The position numbers were made by a program, and so were the translations under genes. Below are positions 43,034-53,280 of a DNA stretch of 64,000 bases, in pieces. The notes under the pieces are model-generated. The model was not told the origin of the DNA, ran no database searches, and saw only the letters and a program-made list of their open reading frames with translations. The first letter of the stretch is position 1. Each line of letters starts with the position of its first letter. This stretch comes from Brevibacillus laterosporus LMG 15441 (GTDB lineage Bacteria > Bacillota > Bacilli > Brevibacillales > Brevibacillaceae), in the NCBI RefSeq assembly GCF_000219535.2, contig NZ_CP007806.1, forward strand, positions 1,770,501-1,834,500, in the 5' to 3' direction.

Positions 43034-44026
43034 ATGACAAAGAATCGTCATCAGGCTGTAGGTTTAACCGATGAGCAAGTGCTGGACATGTATCGTTACA
43101 TGCTCTTGGCAAGAAAAGTGGATGAGCGCCTTTGGCTGTTAAACCGAGCTGGTAAAGTTCCATTCGTTATTTCCTGCCAAGGACAGGAAGCCGCTCAGGT
43201 TGGGGCTGCTTTTGCCTTTGATAAAGAAAAAGATTATTTATGCCCGTACTATCGTGATTTTGGAGCGGTTATGGTCTTTGGGCAAACAGCTCGTGATACG
43301 TTGCTGTCAGCTTTTGCAAAGGCTGAAGATCCTAACAGTGGTGGCCGTCAAATGCCTGGTCATTTTGGCGGGAAGAAATACCGAATTTTAACAGGATCGA
43401 GTCCCGTTACGACACAGGTGCCACATGCTGTTGGAATTGCCTTAGCAGGTCGAATGACAGGTGAGAATCATGCAGTTTTCACCTCTTTTGGCGAAGGGTC
43501 TAGCAATCAAGGTGATTTCCATGAAGGGGCTAACTTTGCAGGGGTGCATAAATTGCCGGTTATTTTCTTCTGCGAAAATAATAAATATGCCATTTCCGTC
43601 CCCTTGAAAAAGCAATTGGCCTGCGAAAGCGTGGCTGACCGCGCAGTTGGTTATGGATTCCCAGGGGTTAGCGTAGACGGTAACGACCCTATTGAAGTGT
43701 ATCGTGTCATGAAAGAAGCGGTTGATCGAGCAAAGGCTGGGGAAGGACCTACCTTAGTCGAAGCCGTAACCTATCGTCTCGTACCTCATTCAAGTGATGA
43801 TGATGATCGTGTATACCGTGATCGTGGAGAAGTGGACGAAGCGAAAAAACAAGACCCCATCATCACCTTTTCCCAATATTTAAAAGAGGCAGGCCTCTTA
43901 ACGGATGAGTCAGAGTCGGCTCTATCTAACGAAGTGCAAGCAATTGTAGATGAAGCGACGGAATACGCTGAGCAGGCACCATATCCAGCGCCGGAATCTA
44001 CTTTGATGCACGTATACGGATCGTAA
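43034..44026 (+). CDS. bkdAA: Branched-chain 2-oxoacid dehydrogenase E1 alpha
   Basis: The 330-aa thiamine-diphosphate subunit has the ThDP motif GEGSSNQGDFHEGANFAGV (GDG-type to NN) ending in FFCENNKYAIS, and the phosphorylation-loop equivalent YRLVPHSSDDDDRVYR. With E1 beta it decarboxylates 2-oxoisocaproate, 2-oxoisovalerate and 2-oxo-3-methylvalerate. The start at 43034 follows GGGAGGAAACC. The products prime branched-chain fatty acids or are degraded. Confidence 0.96.
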   Translation: MTKNRHQAVGLTDEQVLDMYRYMLLARKVDERLWLLNRAGKVPFVISCQGQEAAQVGAAFAFDKEKDYLCPYYRDFGAVMVFGQTARDTLLSAFAKAEDPNSGGRQMPGHFGGKKYRILTGSSPVTTQVPHAVGIALAGRMTGENHAVFTSFGEGSSNQGDFHEGANFAGVHKLPVIFFCENNKYAISVPLKKQLACESVADRAVGYGFPGVSVDGNDPIEVYRVMKEAVDRAKAGEGPTLVEAVTYRLVPHSSDDDDRVYRDRGEVDEAKKQDPIITFSQYLKEAGLLTDESESALSNEVQAIVDEATEYAEQAPYPAPESTLMHVYGS

Positions 44027-44038
44027 GGGGGAGTTAAG

Positions 44039-45022
44039 ATGGCAGTTATTTCTTTTATTGATGCAATTACTATGGCGATGAAAGAAGAAATGCGTCGTGA
44101 TCCTAAAGTATTTCTGTTGGGAGAAGACGTAGGAGTACGCGGAGGGGTTTTCCGTGCATCAAATGGTATGATTGAAGAGTTTGGAGAGCAACGTGTTATC
44201 GACACACCATTAGCTGAATCAGCGATTGTAGGCGTAGCAATCGGAGCAGCAGCGGTAGGCATGCGTCCTATTGCCGAGATACAATTTGCTGATTTCATTT
44301 TGCCAGCGGTGAACCAAATTGTTTCCGAGGCCGCTAAAATGCGTTATCGTTCCAATAACGATTGGAATTGCCCGCTTACTGTTCGAGCTCCGTTTGGTGG
44401 AGGGGTACATGGGGCCTTGTACCATTCGCAATCCTTAGAAGCGATGTTTACGAACGTTCCAGGGTTAAAAGTGGTCGTTCCTTCAACCCCATATGATGCA
44501 AAAGGTTTATTAAAAGCAGCTATCCGTGACGAAGATCCGGTTCTGTTTTTTGAGCATAAACGCTGCTATCGCTTAATTAAAGGCGAAGTGCCAGAGGAAG
44601 ATTACACAGTACCAATTGGCAAGGCAGATGTAAAGCGAGAAGGAGACGATATTACCGTCATTTCCTATGGGCTCTCCCTGCATTTTGCTTTGCAGGCTGC
44701 GGAAAAGCTCGCTCAAGAAGGAATGTCTGCCCATGTTCTGGATCTGCGTACACTTTATCCGCTAGACAAGGAAGCGATTGTAGAAGCGGCATCTAAGACG
44801 GGGAAAGTGTTAATCATCCATGAAGATAATAAGGAAGGTGGAGTTGGTGGCGAGGTAGCTGCTATTATCGCTGAGCATTGTCTATTCGATTTGGATGCGC
44901 CAATTAAGCGTCTGTGCGGACCGGATGTACCGGCAATGCCATACAGCCCACCGATGGAAAAATTCTTTATGTTAAGTCCAGAAAAAGTATTGGAAGCGAT
45001 GCGTGAATTAGCGCACTTCTAG
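44039..45022 (+). CDS. bkdAB: Branched-chain 2-oxoacid dehydrogenase E1 beta
   Basis: The 327-aa transketolase-like beta subunit carries the family text FLLGEDVGVRGGVFRA, ETPLAES-like VIDTPLAESAIVG, FADFILPAVNQIVSEAAKMR (in parts) and the C-terminal domain DLRTLYPLDKEAIVEAASKT. It pairs with BkdAA to make the alpha2beta2 E1. The gap to bkdAA is 12 bp, with GGGGGAG as ribosome binding site. Confidence 0.96.
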   Translation: MAVISFIDAITMAMKEEMRRDPKVFLLGEDVGVRGGVFRASNGMIEEFGEQRVIDTPLAESAIVGVAIGAAAVGMRPIAEIQFADFILPAVNQIVSEAAKMRYRSNNDWNCPLTVRAPFGGGVHGALYHSQSLEAMFTNVPGLKVVVPSTPYDAKGLLKAAIRDEDPVLFFEHKRCYRLIKGEVPEEDYTVPIGKADVKREGDDITVISYGLSLHFALQAAEKLAQEGMSAHVLDLRTLYPLDKEAIVEAASKTGKVLIIHEDNKEGGVGGEVAAIIAEHCLFDLDAPIKRLCGPDVPAMPYSPPMEKFFMLSPEKVLEAMRELAHF

Positions 45023-45040
45023 GCAAAAGGAGGACGAACC

Positions 45041-46393
45041 ATGGCAACGAAAGTACTCATGCCACAATTGGGCGAGAGCGTTACAGAAGGGACCATCACC
45101 AAGTGGCTTGTAAATGTGGGCGATGTGGTCAACAAGTATGATCCGTTAGCTGAAGTAAATACGGATAAGGTAACCGCCGAAGTGCCCTCCACTGTATCGG
45201 GACGCATTAAGGAGATCGTAGTTCCTGAAGGAGAGACGGTTAGTGTCGGTACTCTTATTCTTTATATAGAAGAAGGAACGGAAAGTGTCAGCAATTCAGC
45301 AGGCAGTGTAGAAGTAAGCTTGCCGGAATCTGCCACATCAATGCCGTCTTCAGCTCCTGCCTCGACAGGTGGAGCTGTGAAAAATGAAACCAAGGGGCAA
45401 TCGGGAAGTAAACAACGCTATTCCCCTGCTGTGATGCGTCTTGCTCAGGAGCATAATATTGATCTAGCCCATGTGACAGGCACTGGCTTAGAAGGACGAA
45501 TTACGCGTAAAGATGTACAAAAGGTGATTGATCAAGGTGGCTTACCGCAAGCAACCGATGCGAACAAATTAGCAACTACTCCACAGTCTGCGGCAATGCC
45601 GACTAGTACACCAGCACCATCTATGCCAGCAACACCGCAGTCCAATAGTCTCAGTCCAATGACCTCTTCAGCACCAAGTCAAGTATCTGTAGCAGCAGGA
45701 GACCAGAGCATCCCTGTGACGCCAGTTCGTAAAACGATAGCGTCACGCATGGTACAAAGTAAGCATGAATCCCCGCATGCTTGGATGATGGTTGAGGTGG
45801 ATGTGACCAATCTTGTTCATTTCCGCAATCGTATAAAGGATGAATTCAAGCAAAAAGAAGGCGTTTCTTTAACCTTCCTGCCATTCTTTATCAAGGCAGT
45901 GGTAGAAGCATTGAAAGAATTTCCGATGCTTAACTCCTCTTGGGCAGGCGATCAAATCATCGTTCGTAAAAACATAAACATTTCTATTGCTGTAGCGAGC
46001 GAGGATGCTTTATTTGTTCCAGTTATTAAAGATGCTGATCAAAAATCAGTGTACGGCATTGCCAAATCAATTGAAGATTTAGCATACAGAGCGCGAGCAG
46101 GTAAGCTAACGATGGATGATATGAGCGGCGGAACCTTTACCGTAAATAATACTGGATCATTTGGTTCTGTGCTGTCACAGCCTATCATCAATGCACCGCA
46201 AGCGGCGATTATGAGCGTGGAATCCATCGTGAAACGTCCAGTAGTTATAAACGATATGATTGCTGTTCGTTCCATGGTTAATCTGTGTTTATCTCTTGAT
46301 CATCGTGTTCTGGATGGGTTAGTATGTGGCCGATTCCTGCAAAGTGTAAAGGCGAAATTGGAAGCCATTGGCCCAGAAACGAAGGTTTACTAA
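45041..46393 (+). CDS. bkdB: Branched-chain 2-oxoacid dehydrogenase E2 (lipoamide acyltransferase)
   Basis: The 450-aa core subunit has one lipoyl domain (about 3-78) with the lipoyl Lys in EVNTDKVTAEVPS, a Ser/Ala/Pro-rich linker, the E3/E1-binding domain (about 125-160, YSPAVMRLAQEHNIDLAHV), a second Pro/Ser/Thr linker and the catalytic CAT domain (about 225-450) with SLDHRVLDG. It transfers the branched acyl group to CoA. It closes the operon at a strong terminator. Confidence 0.96.
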   Translation: MATKVLMPQLGESVTEGTITKWLVNVGDVVNKYDPLAEVNTDKVTAEVPSTVSGRIKEIVVPEGETVSVGTLILYIEEGTESVSNSAGSVEVSLPESATSMPSSAPASTGGAVKNETKGQSGSKQRYSPAVMRLAQEHNIDLAHVTGTGLEGRITRKDVQKVIDQGGLPQATDANKLATTPQSAAMPTSTPAPSMPATPQSNSLSPMTSSAPSQVSVAAGDQSIPVTPVRKTIASRMVQSKHESPHAWMMVEVDVTNLVHFRNRIKDEFKQKEGVSLTFLPFFIKAVVEALKEFPMLNSSWAGDQIIVRKNINISIAVASEDALFVPVIKDADQKSVYGIAKSIEDLAYRARAGKLTMDDMSGGTFTVNNTGSFGSVLSQPIINAPQAAIMSVESIVKRPVVINDMIAVRSMVNLCLSLDHRVLDGLVCGRFLQSVKAKLEAIGPETKVY

Positions 46394-46408
46394 CACGAAA
46401 TAAAATGG

Positions 46409-46446
46409 AAAAAATGAGGAAGATAGGTAATCTTCCTCATTTTTTT
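46409..46446 (+). terminator. Terminator of the bkd operon
   Basis: AAAATGAGGAAGAT and AATCTTCCTCATTTT form a near-perfect stem with a short loop, followed by TTT. Confidence 0.9.
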
Positions 46447-46621
46447 GGTTTTTTTATGTAACTTTTTCACGATTTGTTCGTATTAAATAATGGATACTAT
46501 TTTAAAATTGCCTTAATGTTATGAACAACTTTGTCTTATTAACATTCTGTTAATGGTACACTGAAAGGGAGAGTTGAATTTATCCAAAGGCAAAAAATCG
46601 AGAGTGAACAGGAGGAGAATT

Positions 46622-48706
46622 ATGAATAAACAACTAAAGAGAGGCGCATTCCTACTGCTAGCATCGACTCTAGCAATTACACCTTTGGTCTCTGTTCCGC
46701 AGAGTACATACGCAGCTAAGGGTTTGTCTGTTGATGCAAAAGATACGAAAACAGATAAGACAACGACCTACACCCTTGAATTTGAAGCAGAAGATGATCT
46801 AAAAAAGGGTGATGAGATCGTTGTAAATTTTGGTACAGATTTTGACTTGAGAGACGTTGATGAAGATTCGATCAAAGTAAATGGAAGCAAGCCAAAAGAC
46901 GTATCTGTTAGCCGTGGAAAAATCACCATTGAAATCAGTAAGAAAATTGATGATGGTGATGATGTAGAAATTGTTATCAAGGATGTCGGTAACCCTGATG
47001 ATGACGACGAATATGATATCTCTGTAGATGATGGAGAAGGAAAATCAACAGACTCAATTAAAATCGGGAAAAGTAAAAGCTCTTCTTCCAAAAGCAAAAC
47101 TGAGAAAAGCGCCTTTTCCGTCGACTTTGGAAGCAAATATCAAGATGAAAAAACATCTCTTGAAATTTCCCGAATTGATTTAAATGACAAGCTAGACGAT
47201 ACAAAGTATGTAGAAGTGACATTCCCTTACTCTAGCATGGTACCTAATAAAATCAGCACAAGTGACGTTGAATTAAATGGATATTCTCCAAAAGACGTTG
47301 AGGTATCTGGAAGAACAGTTAAAATTAAGCCTAGCTCGAAAGCGGACGGCGATAAAAGGCTGACGATTAAATTTAACAAAGATGCGGGGATCAGAACCCC
47401 TTCTTCTAGTAGCTCTTTTAAAGTAGAAGTTGATTATAGAAATACGACCTACGTTTCAAAAGAATTTGAAATGAAAAAAGGTTCCTCCTCTGTAGATAGT
47501 GACTACAGTGTCACTTTATCCGATAACAAAGCAGGAGCTCGCAGTTCTGTGGCAATGGATGTAAGATTAAGGGATGAACTTAGAGGCGGCAATGATATTT
47601 ATGTAGAATTTCCTACCCAAGATATGGTTCCAGGCTATATTTTTAGCTCATCTGTAACAATCAATGGAACTCCTGCGAGATCTACTGGAGTTTCGGGTCG
47701 TACGGTAACCTTGTCAACACCTTATAACTTCTCTAGTACAGATCGTGTACGTATCGAATTTAAAAACGACGCGTTCCTTAAAATGCCTACATCAACAGGC
47801 AACTACGATCTGGCTGTAAAATATAGAGATACAACTTATCGTTCTAAATCGTTTACTGTAGCAGCAGGAGGAGTAACACCAACAAATCCGACTAATCCTA
47901 CGTATCCGACAAACCCAACAAACCCAACTAATCCTACAGTACCTGTGGTTCCTGCTAACAATAGCACAGCGACTGTAGCACTTAGCAAGCCTAATCCAAA
48001 TGCAATTACTGGTATGACTGTTGGAATTAAGGCGCTAGGCGTTGGTCTTAGCACATCTGATTATATTGAAGTGGTTATGCCAACAACCTTCCGTGTCCCT
48101 ACGACTATTCCAACAACAGCTGTGACCGTTAATGGCACATATCCAAGCTATGTTGGTACTCGTGGACAAAACTTGGTTATCTACCCATCAGTTAACCTAC
48201 CTGCAGGTCAAGCAGTAAGCGTAGCAGTAAATGAAAATGCAAAAATCCAAACACCTGGAGCATCTAATATTTACAATGTAGGCGTTTATACATCTGCTGA
48301 AAAAAATCCGTTGTTCATTCGTCAAGTAACGGTCGGTGCGCAAAACGGAATCAGCTTTAAAGTAGGTGCAGCATCCTTTAAAACACAAGGAAAAACCTTC
48401 CCATTGGCTGTAGCTCCTTACACAGTGAATGGTAATACGATGGTACCAGCTACCTTTGTACGTGATGGGTTGAAAGTAAGCACAACCTACACAAAAGCGG
48501 CTGCTACTGTAAAATATGGAAAAACAACAATGAGCTTCAAAGTAGGTTCAAAGGTTGTCAACATCAATGGTAAGAACTATACTCTGCCAACCGCTGTACA
48601 ATTGAAAAACAATGTACCAATGTTACCAATTCGTACAATCACTGATAACTTGCGCTTCAACCTAGCATGGGATAACGCTTCTTCCAGCGTCATTATTTTT
48701 AAATAA
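46622..48706 (+). CDS. Large secreted repeat protein with copper amine oxidase-like C-terminal domain
   Basis: A 694-aa secreted protein. After the signal peptide (ending near STYAAKG) come four diverged beta-rich repeats of about 110-130 residues. Each runs from a strand-rich start through a (V/I)xVxFP/MP strand and a VNG or LNG turn to a final VxVxY strand. A tandem linker of PTN/PTY triplets separates repeats 3 and 4. The end (about 595-694) is a copper_amine_oxidN-type domain (MVPATFVRDGLKV, NVPMLPIRTITD). Repeats 1-2 are very Asp/Lys/Ser-rich. ATG 46622 follows AGGAGGAG. A surface or spore adhesion role is guessed. Confidence 0.8.
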   Translation: MNKQLKRGAFLLLASTLAITPLVSVPQSTYAAKGLSVDAKDTKTDKTTTYTLEFEAEDDLKKGDEIVVNFGTDFDLRDVDEDSIKVNGSKPKDVSVSRGKITIEISKKIDDGDDVEIVIKDVGNPDDDDEYDISVDDGEGKSTDSIKIGKSKSSSSKSKTEKSAFSVDFGSKYQDEKTSLEISRIDLNDKLDDTKYVEVTFPYSSMVPNKISTSDVELNGYSPKDVEVSGRTVKIKPSSKADGDKRLTIKFNKDAGIRTPSSSSSFKVEVDYRNTTYVSKEFEMKKGSSSVDSDYSVTLSDNKAGARSSVAMDVRLRDELRGGNDIYVEFPTQDMVPGYIFSSSVTINGTPARSTGVSGRTVTLSTPYNFSSTDRVRIEFKNDAFLKMPTSTGNYDLAVKYRDTTYRSKSFTVAAGGVTPTNPTNPTYPTNPTNPTNPTVPVVPANNSTATVALSKPNPNAITGMTVGIKALGVGLSTSDYIEVVMPTTFRVPTTIPTTAVTVNGTYPSYVGTRGQNLVIYPSVNLPAGQAVSVAVNENAKIQTPGASNIYNVGVYTSAEKNPLFIRQVTVGAQNGISFKVGAASFKTQGKTFPLAVAPYTVNGNTMVPATFVRDGLKVSTTYTKAAATVKYGKTTMSFKVGSKVVNINGKNYTLPTAVQLKNNVPMLPIRTITDNLRFNLAWDNASSSVIIFK

Positions 48707-48723
48707 GAACGTAGCTTAAAGCC

Positions 48724-48784
48724 AAATACCCCCAGAAAAGATGGACATCCATGCAAGTCCATCTTTTGACTGGGGGTATTTTTT
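48724..48784 (+). terminator. Terminator of the secreted repeat protein gene
   Basis: AAATACCCCCAG, then AAGATGGAC, pair with GTCCATCTT, then CTGGGGGTATTT, followed by TTT. It also faces the minus-strand small gene at 48807. Confidence 0.85.
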
Positions 48785-48806
48785 AATGGTTATAGGAGAG
48801 TGTTTC

Positions 48807-48893
48807 CTAAATGTATTGAAAAATCATCGGAACAATGAGAGCCAATACAAGAATAACGACCAGAATTTTGGCGATAGTAGATTGATGTTTCAA
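48807..48893 (-). CDS. 28-aa single-pass membrane miniprotein (Prli42-like candidate)
   Basis: A minus-strand ORF starts at TTG 48893, 10 nt after AAAGGAG, and encodes a short polar N-terminus (MKHQSTIAK) and one hydrophobic helix (ILVVILVLALIVPMIF). Size and topology fit the Firmicute miniprotein Prli42, linked to the stressosome in Listeria. From memory, its gene often lies near the methylmalonyl-CoA and acyl-CoA carboxylase genes in Bacillales. Sequence similarity is only partial, so the name is tentative. Confidence 0.45.
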   Translation of the reverse strand: MKHQSTIAKILVVILVLALIVPMIFQYI

Positions 48894-49104
48894 TATGGGA
48901 CAGCTCCTTTTCTTATGTTCAATAATGTTGCAAAAGGCTTTACTGTAACCAGAGGGAGGTAAAGCCATCATTTCTAAAAATTGAATCTGCTTACTTAAAT
49001 GTACAAATGCTACTACCGTTGATTGAAAAACGGCGAGGCTATGCTAGAATAAAATAGAGGAGAATTCTTAATTTTTCCATTATGCTGGCATTGGGGGAGA
49101 ACAC

Positions 49105-50757
49105 GTGTCTGATCATAATTTTACCCAAATCTATCAGGACTGGCAACAACGGTTGAATCAACGGCTCGAGAAAATACCGGAACGCAAGAAAAGGTTTTCC
49201 ACCTCTTCCGATTTGGAAGTCGAGCAGCTTTATCTGCCTAAAGAAGTGAATCAATCATATATGGATCAAATCGGTCTTCCCGGAGAATATCCATATACTC
49301 GTGGCGTTCAACCTACGATGTATAGAGGGCGCTTTTGGACGATGCGTCAGTATGCTGGATTTGGCTCAGCAGAAGAAACGAATAAACGGTTTCGCTACCT
49401 GTTAGAGCAGGGACAGACTGGACTAAGCGTTGCTTTTGACCTACCTACACAAATTGGGTATGACTCCGATGATTCTATGTCGGTGGGAGAAGTAGGGAAG
49501 GTTGGTGTTGCAATTGATTCCTTGGAAGACATGGAAACCTTATTACAGGGGATTCCGCTCGATAAAGTGAGTACCTCTATGACCATTAATGCACCGGCTT
49601 CTGTATTATTGGCCATGTACATCGTTGTTGCAGAGAAACAAGGAACACCGTCACACGCCCTAAGCGGCACAATTCAAAATGACATTTTAAAGGAATATAT
49701 TGCTAGGGGTACTTACATTTTTCCACCGCAGCCCTCTATGCGTCTGATTACAGACATTTTTGCGTACTGTGCGCAACATGTGCCTAAATGGAACACGATC
49801 AGCATTAGTGGGTACCATATTCGAGAAGCGGGTTCTAGTGCTGTACAAGAGGTAGCGTTTACTCTAGCGGATGGCAGAGCATATGTAGAAGCAGCATTGC
49901 AAGCAGGCCTTGATATCGATCTTTTTGCTCCGCAGTTATCTTTCTTTTTTAATGCACATAATCATTTCTTTGAAGAAGTCGCAAAATTTAGAGCTGCCAG
50001 AAGAATCTGGTCAAATTTAATGAGAAATGTTTATGGAGCAAAGCAGCCAAAATCTTGGCAGTTCCGTGTTCATACACAAACAGGCGGTTCTACCTTAACG
50101 GCGCAGCAGCCAGATAATAATATTGTGCGAGTTACTTTACAAGCGTTGGCGGCTGTATTGGGTGGAACACAGAGCTTGCATACCAATTCCCGTGATGAAG
50201 CTCTTGCTCTGCCCACTGAGGACTCTGCACGTATTGCCCTACGCACTCAGCAGATTATTGCCCATGAAAGCGGGGTTACAGATACGGTCGATCCATTGGG
50301 CGGCTCGTATTATGTGGAAGCCTTAACTGACGAGATTGAAAAAGGCGTTCTGGCTTATATGGACAAAATCGAGAAAATGGGTGGCGCAGTTGCGGCAGTC
50401 GAAGCAGGATATATGCAACGTGAGATACACAAGCAAGCCTATGAAACACAACGTAATATTGAGTCTGGAGAAGAAGTGGTAGTAGGCGTCAATCGGTTCA
50501 CGCTTGAGAATGAGACGCAGCCTGAGCTTTTACGAGTAGATCCATCGATTGGTACAAAACAGACGGAGCGACTGGGAAACCTGCGTAATCGTCGAGATGC
50601 GGTTTTTGTTGATCAAACGCTCGGTCGATTAAAGACAGCCGCAGAGGGCACAGAAAATGTAATGCCGTTTATTCTCGACTGTGTACGCGCTTATGCCACG
50701 ATTGGAGAAATCTGTGGGGTTTTACGTCAGGTTTTTGGGGAGTACCGGGCGGTTTAA
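49105..50757 (+). CDS. Methylmalonyl-CoA mutase, catalytic (large) subunit without B12 domain
   Basis: The 550-aa TIM-barrel subunit interconverts methylmalonyl-CoA and succinyl-CoA using adenosylcobalamin. Key text: [56 protein letters not shown] and [10 protein letters not shown]-like [20 protein letters not shown]. The Tyr in RQYAG and Arg in ARGTYIFPP correspond to the residues that distinguish methylmalonyl- from isobutyryl-CoA mutases (Phe and Gln there), so methylmalonyl-CoA is the likely substrate. No B12-binding domain is attached; it is on the next gene. GTG start behind GGGGGAGA. Confidence 0.92.
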   Translation: MSDHNFTQIYQDWQQRLNQRLEKIPERKKRFSTSSDLEVEQLYLPKEVNQSYMDQIGLPGEYPYTRGVQPTMYRGRFWTMRQYAGFGSAEETNKRFRYLLEQGQTGLSVAFDLPTQIGYDSDDSMSVGEVGKVGVAIDSLEDMETLLQGIPLDKVSTSMTINAPASVLLAMYIVVAEKQGTPSHALSGTIQNDILKEYIARGTYIFPPQPSMRLITDIFAYCAQHVPKWNTISISGYHIREAGSSAVQEVAFTLADGRAYVEAALQAGLDIDLFAPQLSFFFNAHNHFFEEVAKFRAARRIWSNLMRNVYGAKQPKSWQFRVHTQTGGSTLTAQQPDNNIVRVTLQALAAVLGGTQSLHTNSRDEALALPTEDSARIALRTQQIIAHESGVTDTVDPLGGSYYVEALTDEIEKGVLAYMDKIEKMGGAVAAVEAGYMQREIHKQAYETQRNIESGEEVVVGVNRFTLENETQPELLRVDPSIGTKQTERLGNLRNRRDAVFVDQTLGRLKTAAEGTENVMPFILDCVRAYATIGEICGVLRQVFGEYRAV

Positions 50758-50782
50758 TCGGGTCGAAGGAGGAAAGACAACG

Positions 50783-51625
50783 ATGAAACAAAAAATTCGT
50801 GTATTAGTAGCAAAGCCAGGTTTGGATGGCCATGATCGCGGTGCACTCGTTATCGCTCAATCCTTACGTGATGCAGGGATGGAGGTCGTATATACCGGCT
50901 TGCGTCAAACCCCTGCACAAATTGTACATGCGGCGATTCAAGAGGACGTTGATTTTATTGGTTTGTCCTGCTTATCTGGGGCGCATAATGAATTATTTCC
51001 TGAAGTAATTCGTTTGTTACGAGAGCAGCAGGCTGAGGATATTATGGTTTTTGGCGGCGGAGTGATTCCGCAAGAAGATATTCCTTTCCTAAAAGAACAG
51101 GGGATTGCTGAAATTTTTACACCGGGTACTCCAACACAGGCGGCTGTAGACTTTGTTCGAAGCAAGGCGAGACCCAAAAGGGATAGCTGGCACGAAACTC
51201 CCAAACGAATTGCTCATATAGGCATCGCTGTCCAGTCAATTGAAGCGGTCCTTCCCTTTTACACGGAACAATTAGGTCTACAGCTTAAGGGAAGGGAAAA
51301 AGTGGAATCAGAGCAGGTCGAGGTTGCCTTTTTGCAAATTGGAGAAACGAATCTGGAACTATTGGAGCCTCTCTCCCCGGAGAGCCCAATCGCTAGCTTT
51401 ATTACAAAACGAGGCGAGGGTATTCATCATATTGCATTGGATGTGGATGATATTGAGGGACGATTGCAGCAATTTAAACAGAATGGAGTACAGCTTGTCC
51501 ATGAACAGGCGAAGCTAGGGGCGCATGGAGCACAGATAGCCTTTTTGCATCCTAAAGCGGCGAATGGCGTATTATTCGAGCTATGCCAGTATGAACAGCA
51601 GAAGGAGGGGCTGGCAGATGAGTGA
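50783..51625 (+). CDS. Fusion of B12-binding mutase subunit and methylmalonyl-CoA epimerase
   Basis: A 280-aa protein joins two functions. Residues about 5-130 are the mutase cobalamin-binding domain with D-x-H-x-x-G motif LDGHDRG (His17 as lower axial ligand), the LSCLSGAH segment and FGGGVIP. Residues about 140-275 are a VOC-fold epimerase ([44 protein letters not shown]) with metal-binding His and Glu. The frame is continuous. The ATG at 50783 follows GAAGGAGGAAAG; a longer ORF overlaps the mutase gene. It overlaps the next gene by 8 bp. Confidence 0.92.
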   Translation: MKQKIRVLVAKPGLDGHDRGALVIAQSLRDAGMEVVYTGLRQTPAQIVHAAIQEDVDFIGLSCLSGAHNELFPEVIRLLREQQAEDIMVFGGGVIPQEDIPFLKEQGIAEIFTPGTPTQAAVDFVRSKARPKRDSWHETPKRIAHIGIAVQSIEAVLPFYTEQLGLQLKGREKVESEQVEVAFLQIGETNLELLEPLSPESPIASFITKRGEGIHHIALDVDDIEGRLQQFKQNGVQLVHEQAKLGAHGAQIAFLHPKAANGVLFELCQYEQQKEGLADE

Positions 51626-53174
51626 TGAGATGTACACTAAGATTGACGAGCTATACGAGCGGAAGAATAAAATAGAATTGGGCGGCGGAGATGAACGAAT
51701 CGAAGCCCAGCATAGACGTGGAAAGCTCACAGCTCGTGAAAGAATTGATCTGTTAGTGGATTCAGGAACCTTCGTAGAGCTTCAGCCATTCGTAAAGCAT
51801 CGCAGCAATCTGTTTGGACTAGATAAGCTGGAAGCCCCTGGGGAAGGCGTTGTGACAGGATACGGAAAAGTTCAGGGACGGACGATTTATGTGTTTGCCC
51901 AAGACTTTACTGTCTTTGGTGGGGCGTTAGGTGAAATGCACGCTAAGAAAATTGCTAATATTATGGATTTGGCGGCGAAAAATGGCGCCCCTGTGGTAGG
52001 CTTAAATGATTCTGGAGGAGCACGCATCCAAGAAGGGGTCGTTTCCCTAGATGGCTATGGGCATATTTTTTATCGGAATTCTATCTATTCAGGTGTTATT
52101 CCACAAATTTCGGTCATTCTTGGACCATGCGCTGGAGGAGCCGTTTATTCGCCTGCTATCACTGATTTTGTGTTTATGGTAGAAAAAAGCTCGCAGATGT
52201 TTATCACGGGCCCCAAGGTCATTGAAACTGTTACAGGGGAAAGAATTTCTAGTGAAGATCTTGGCGGGGCAAAGGTTCATTCCAGCATAAGTGGAGTTGC
52301 TCATTTTACGTCTGAATCGGAGGCGGAAGTGCTGGAAGAAGTTCGCCGTCTCCTTCAGTTTTTGCCTCAAAACCACCGCGAAGAGCCTCCTGTTATTTTG
52401 TTTGACGGGGAAGAGGGGAATTGGCTAGAGGAGATGCTAGACATTGTTCCTGTCGCTGGGACTAAGGTATACGACGTGAAAAAGGTGTTGAAACTTATTG
52501 TAGATGATGGAGATTTCATGGAAATTCAATCACAATTTGCTAGAAATGTTGTGGTTGGATTTGGGCGGTTAAAAGGTCAACCTTTAGGCTTTATTGCCAA
52601 TCAGCCTAAAGTAATGGCAGGGGGACTTGATATTGATTCGTCTGATAAATTGGCACGTTTTATTCGCACTTGTGATTGTTTTAATATTCCGTTAGTTACC
52701 TTTGTGGACGTGACCGGCTTTTTTCCTGGAGTAAATCAGGAGCATGGGGGAATTATCCGACATGGAGCCAAAATTCTGTATGCATACTCAGAAGCAACTG
52801 TACCAAAAATAAGCATCATTACTCGTAAAGCATATGGCGGTGCTTACGTTGCGCTAAATTCCAAAGCCATTGGTGCTGATGTTGTATATGCTTGGCCTAA
52901 TGCGGAGATAGCGGTGATGGGGCCAGAGGGCGCAGCTAGTGTCATTTTTGCAAAAGAAATTGAGAAAAGTGAAGATGCTTTGGAGACTAGACAACGAAAA
53001 ATTACTGAATACCGTGAAAAATTTGCCAATCCTTATGTAGCAGCAGAGCATGGCATGGTAGATGATATTATTGATCCGAGAGAAACGAGAAAATACCTTA
53101 TTCATTCTCTGGACATGCTAAAGACGAAACGTGAGGAGCGCCCTGCAAAAAAACATGGCAATATTCCCTTATAG
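51618..53174 (+). CDS. Acyl-CoA carboxylase, carboxyltransferase beta subunit
   Basis: A 518-aa crotonase-fold carboxyltransferase of the propionyl-CoA carboxylase beta / methylmalonyl-CoA decarboxylase alpha family: [16 protein letters not shown], oxyanion-hole stretches [13 protein letters not shown] and [24 protein letters not shown], and the second half [19 protein letters not shown]. It should transfer CO2 from biotin to propionyl-CoA to give (S)-methylmalonyl-CoA for the fused epimerase and mutase. The biotin carboxylase and carrier subunits are not in the window. Start at 51618 with AAGGAGGGG. Confidence 0.92.
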   Translation: MSDEMYTKIDELYERKNKIELGGGDERIEAQHRRGKLTARERIDLLVDSGTFVELQPFVKHRSNLFGLDKLEAPGEGVVTGYGKVQGRTIYVFAQDFTVFGGALGEMHAKKIANIMDLAAKNGAPVVGLNDSGGARIQEGVVSLDGYGHIFYRNSIYSGVIPQISVILGPCAGGAVYSPAITDFVFMVEKSSQMFITGPKVIETVTGERISSEDLGGAKVHSSISGVAHFTSESEAEVLEEVRRLLQFLPQNHREEPPVILFDGEEGNWLEEMLDIVPVAGTKVYDVKKVLKLIVDDGDFMEIQSQFARNVVVGFGRLKGQPLGFIANQPKVMAGGLDIDSSDKLARFIRTCDCFNIPLVTFVDVTGFFPGVNQEHGGIIRHGAKILYAYSEATVPKISIITRKAYGGAYVALNSKAIGADVVYAWPNAEIAVMGPEGAASVIFAKEIEKSEDALETRQRKITEYREKFANPYVAAEHGMVDDIIDPRETRKYLIHSLDMLKTKREERPAKKHGNIPL

Positions 53175-53280
53175 CTATGCGAAATGGGAAAGAAAAAAAG
53201 TTCCGACTGAATAGTACAGACTCCTTTTTTACGGTATACTAAAAGGGTTACATAGAGAATTGGGAACGGAGGAAGTCAAT

